Assembly (NCBI RefSeq): GCF_001975985.1
Contig: NZ_MTQF01000004.1
Span: forward strand, 497,621-561,620
Length of the DNA stretch: 64,000 nucleotides
Direction: 5' to 3'
Source: [Flexibacter] sp. ATCC 35103
GTDB lineage: Bacteria; Bacteroidota; Bacteroidia; Flavobacteriales; Flavobacteriaceae
Below are positions 62,841-64,000 of the stretch, one piece after another; position 1 is the stretch's first letter; every line of letters begins with the position of its first letter. Position numbers and translations under genes: made by a program. The notes below the pieces were generated by a model. That model had not been told where the DNA came from, ran no database searches, and worked only from the letters and a program-made list of their open reading frames with translations.

Positions 62841-63467
62841 ATGCGAAACTCACTTAAAAATATATTTCCTAATTTCTCTACAGAACTTATTTCGACGATT
62901 GAAGAAAACGGAAGCCTGCAGGATTTTGAAGCCGGAACTATTTTAATGCGAACCGGACAATACATAAAAAACACCGTTTTGATTACCAAAGGCAAAATCA
63001 AAATCTATCGTGAAGGCGAAGATGGCGGCGAATTTTTAATGTATTATTTACAACCCGGACAAGCCTGTGCTATTTCTATGATTTGTACTGCCAAAAGTGA
63101 GAAAAGCCAGATTATGGCAAAAGTTGTCGAAGATGTTTCGGTTATGATGATACCGTTGCAAATGATGGACAAGTGGATGATGGAACACAGATCCTGGTAC
63201 GAATTTGTAATCGAAACTTATAGAAGCAGATTCGAAGAAGTTCTGGAAGTTGTTGATAATATCGCTTTTAGATCTATGGATGAGCGTTTGGAATTTTACT
63301 TAAAAAGACATTCTGACGCCTGCGGCTGTACCGAAGTAAAATTATCACATCAGGAAATCGCAACCGAATTAAACACCTCAAGAGAAGTCGTTTCGAGATT
63401 ACTCAAAAAAATGGAACAACGAGGTTTGGTAAAACTAAATCGCAACCAAATTGAATTATTGAAGTAA
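62841..63467 (+). CDS. Crp/Fnr-family transcriptional regulator
   Basis: The ATG at 62841 (MRNSLKNIFPNF) is chosen because the upstream in-frame ATG at 62787 lies in repeat-derived DNA; 208 residues result. The cyclic-nucleotide-binding fold (DFEAGTILMRTGQYIKNTVL to KGKIKIYREGEDGGE) is followed by a long dimer helix and the winged HTH LSHQEIATELNTSREVVSRL. Cys residues at GQACAISMICTA and DACGCTE could be redox- or sulfur-sensitive. Divergent rhodanese and following TauE/SafE genes suggest control of sulfur detoxification, an inference from context. Confidence 0.88.
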   Translation: MRNSLKNIFPNFSTELISTIEENGSLQDFEAGTILMRTGQYIKNTVLITKGKIKIYREGEDGGEFLMYYLQPGQACAISMICTAKSEKSQIMAKVVEDVSVMMIPLQMMDKWMMEHRSWYEFVIETYRSRFEEVLEVVDNIAFRSMDERLEFYLKRHSDACGCTEVKLSHQEIATELNTSREVVSRLLKKMEQRGLVKLNRNQIELLK

Positions 63468-63473
63468 AAGTTA

Positions 63474-63648
63474 TTTGCCCACGGATTTTACGGATGAAAC
63501 GGGTTTTCGCGGGTTTTCTCTTTTTTGGTTTGTCACATTGAGCGGAGTCGAAATGCTTTGCGGGTTCTCTCCGAATTCTCGGGACGCTCGAACTGACAAA
63601 AAAAATAATCAGTGAAAACCAGCTTAACCTGTAAAATCCGTGGGCAAA
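63474..63648. repeat. MITE-like element with 18-bp perfect terminal inverted repeats
   Basis: TTTGCCCACGGATTTTAC (63474-63491) is the exact reverse complement of 63631-63648. Inside are gtcacattgagcggagtcg (near 63532) and an inverted relative ctcgaactgacaaaa (near 63588). This 175-base unit holds no ORF. From memory such text recurs between genes in flavobacterial genomes. Confidence 0.7.
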
Positions 63649-63710
63649 AAATCTGCTATCAAAAATATCCTTATGTGATAAATGTTACTGTAGATTTATT
63701 TTTATCCAAG

Positions 63711-63718
63711 CATCTTTG
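63711..63718 (+). promoter_or_regulatory. -7 box before the TauE/SafE gene
   Basis: CATCTTTG, near the TAnnTTTG consensus, lies 16 bases before the ATG at 63735, giving a very short leader. Confidence 0.45.
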
Positions 63719-63734
63719 TATAAAAACAAATACA

Positions 63735-64000
63735 ATGGAATATTTAGGTTATTTTACTTCGATCATAATCGGGATTTCGCTTGGCTTAATTGGTGGCGGC
63801 GGATCAATTTTAACCATTCCTATTTTAGTCTATTTGTTCAAAGTAAATCCGGAACAAGCCACATCATATTCTTTATTTATTGTGGGATTAACTGCCATGT
63901 TTGGGAGTTATAGCCATTATAAAATGGGAAATTTAAAACTCAAATCGGCATTGTATTTTGCGATTCCTTCGGTAATTTCTATCTTGATTATACGCGAAGT
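63735..64000 (+). CDS. TauE/SafE-family permease, N-terminal part
   Basis: The gene runs out of the window after 88 codons. MEYLGYFTSIIIGISLGLIG followed by GGGSILTIPILVYL is the classical TauE/SafE opening with the Gly-rich first membrane segment. NPEQATSYSLFIVGLTA is the second. Family members move sulfite, sulfoacetate or related anions across the inner membrane. Its position behind a Crp/Fnr regulator and near a rhodanese fits sulfur-compound export. Confidence 0.88.
   Translation, partial: MEYLGYFTSIIIGISLGLIGGGGSILTIPILVYLFKVNPEQATSYSLFIVGLTAMFGSYSHYKMGNLKLKSALYFAIPSVISILIIRE

Noticed and set aside
1..64000. CRISPR arrays, tRNA or rRNA genes, insertion sequences, prophage
   Set aside because: No regularly spaced identical repeats, tRNA-like cloverleaf, rRNA sequence, transposase or phage structural gene was recognised on either strand.

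Overview
The window looks like a chromosomal segment of a Flavobacterium-type member of the Bacteroidota. It is AT-rich, has many lipoproteins with signal peptides of the form MKK...(S/G)C followed by acidic residues, and carries Bacteroidota-type -7 boxes (TAnnTTTG). It also has GapN, NagB/PIG-L fusion, TPR-histidine-kinase and RND-efflux genes typical of that group. No tRNA, rRNA, CRISPR, insertion sequence or prophage was seen.

Layout. 1-10541 is housekeeping and accessory metabolism: the end of a glucosamine-6-phosphate deaminase fusion, a metalloprotease/propeller lipoprotein pair, AraC plus NmrA, a membrane protein, a TetR/small protein/MFS operon and a glycosyltransferase. 11117-21590 is a restriction island with a complete type I system (hsdR, small ORF, hsdM, hsdS), a broken unknown gene, and McrBC. 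21681-25298 holds a SpoU methyltransferase and a Na+/H+ antiporter, with a DUF1016 nuclease gene wedged between the antiporter and a duplicated copy of its 3' end. 25490-34170 holds an MscS channel, a response regulator with a kinase carrying about eight PAS units, a small lipoprotein and an XRE regulator.

34254-47742 is the most unusual part. Two copies of a module (35300-38249 and 45488-47742) each contain a helically phased array of GGA elements, a promoter, a leader with interleaved inverted repeats, an unannotated lipoprotein of 57-59 residues ending in a YADGPGD/proline-rich tail, and a terminator-like hairpin around the start codon of the next gene. That gene is a periplasmic-TPR histidine kinase. 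Only the first copy has a response regulator. Between the copies lie a six-gene operon (small Cys protein, DUF4236, Excalibur, TerB-like, four-TM coiled coil, vWA-like lipoprotein) and a two-gene unit. Their promoters share a 16-bp palindrome exactly 37 bp upstream of the -7 box, and its core matches the promoter-proximal GGA element of both modules. I infer one regulon run by the TPR kinase and its regulator; this is not proven.

47743-49180 is a gene graveyard: an outer-membrane-protein tail, a frameshifted immunity-like gene and a decayed toxin C-terminus. 49246-54959 is an RND tripartite efflux operon. 55132-64000 holds a GNAT, a beta-barrel protein, an ACT protein, an M1 peptidase, GapN, a rhodanese, a Crp/Fnr regulator and the start of a TauE/SafE permease, with a MITE-like inverted repeat before the last gene.
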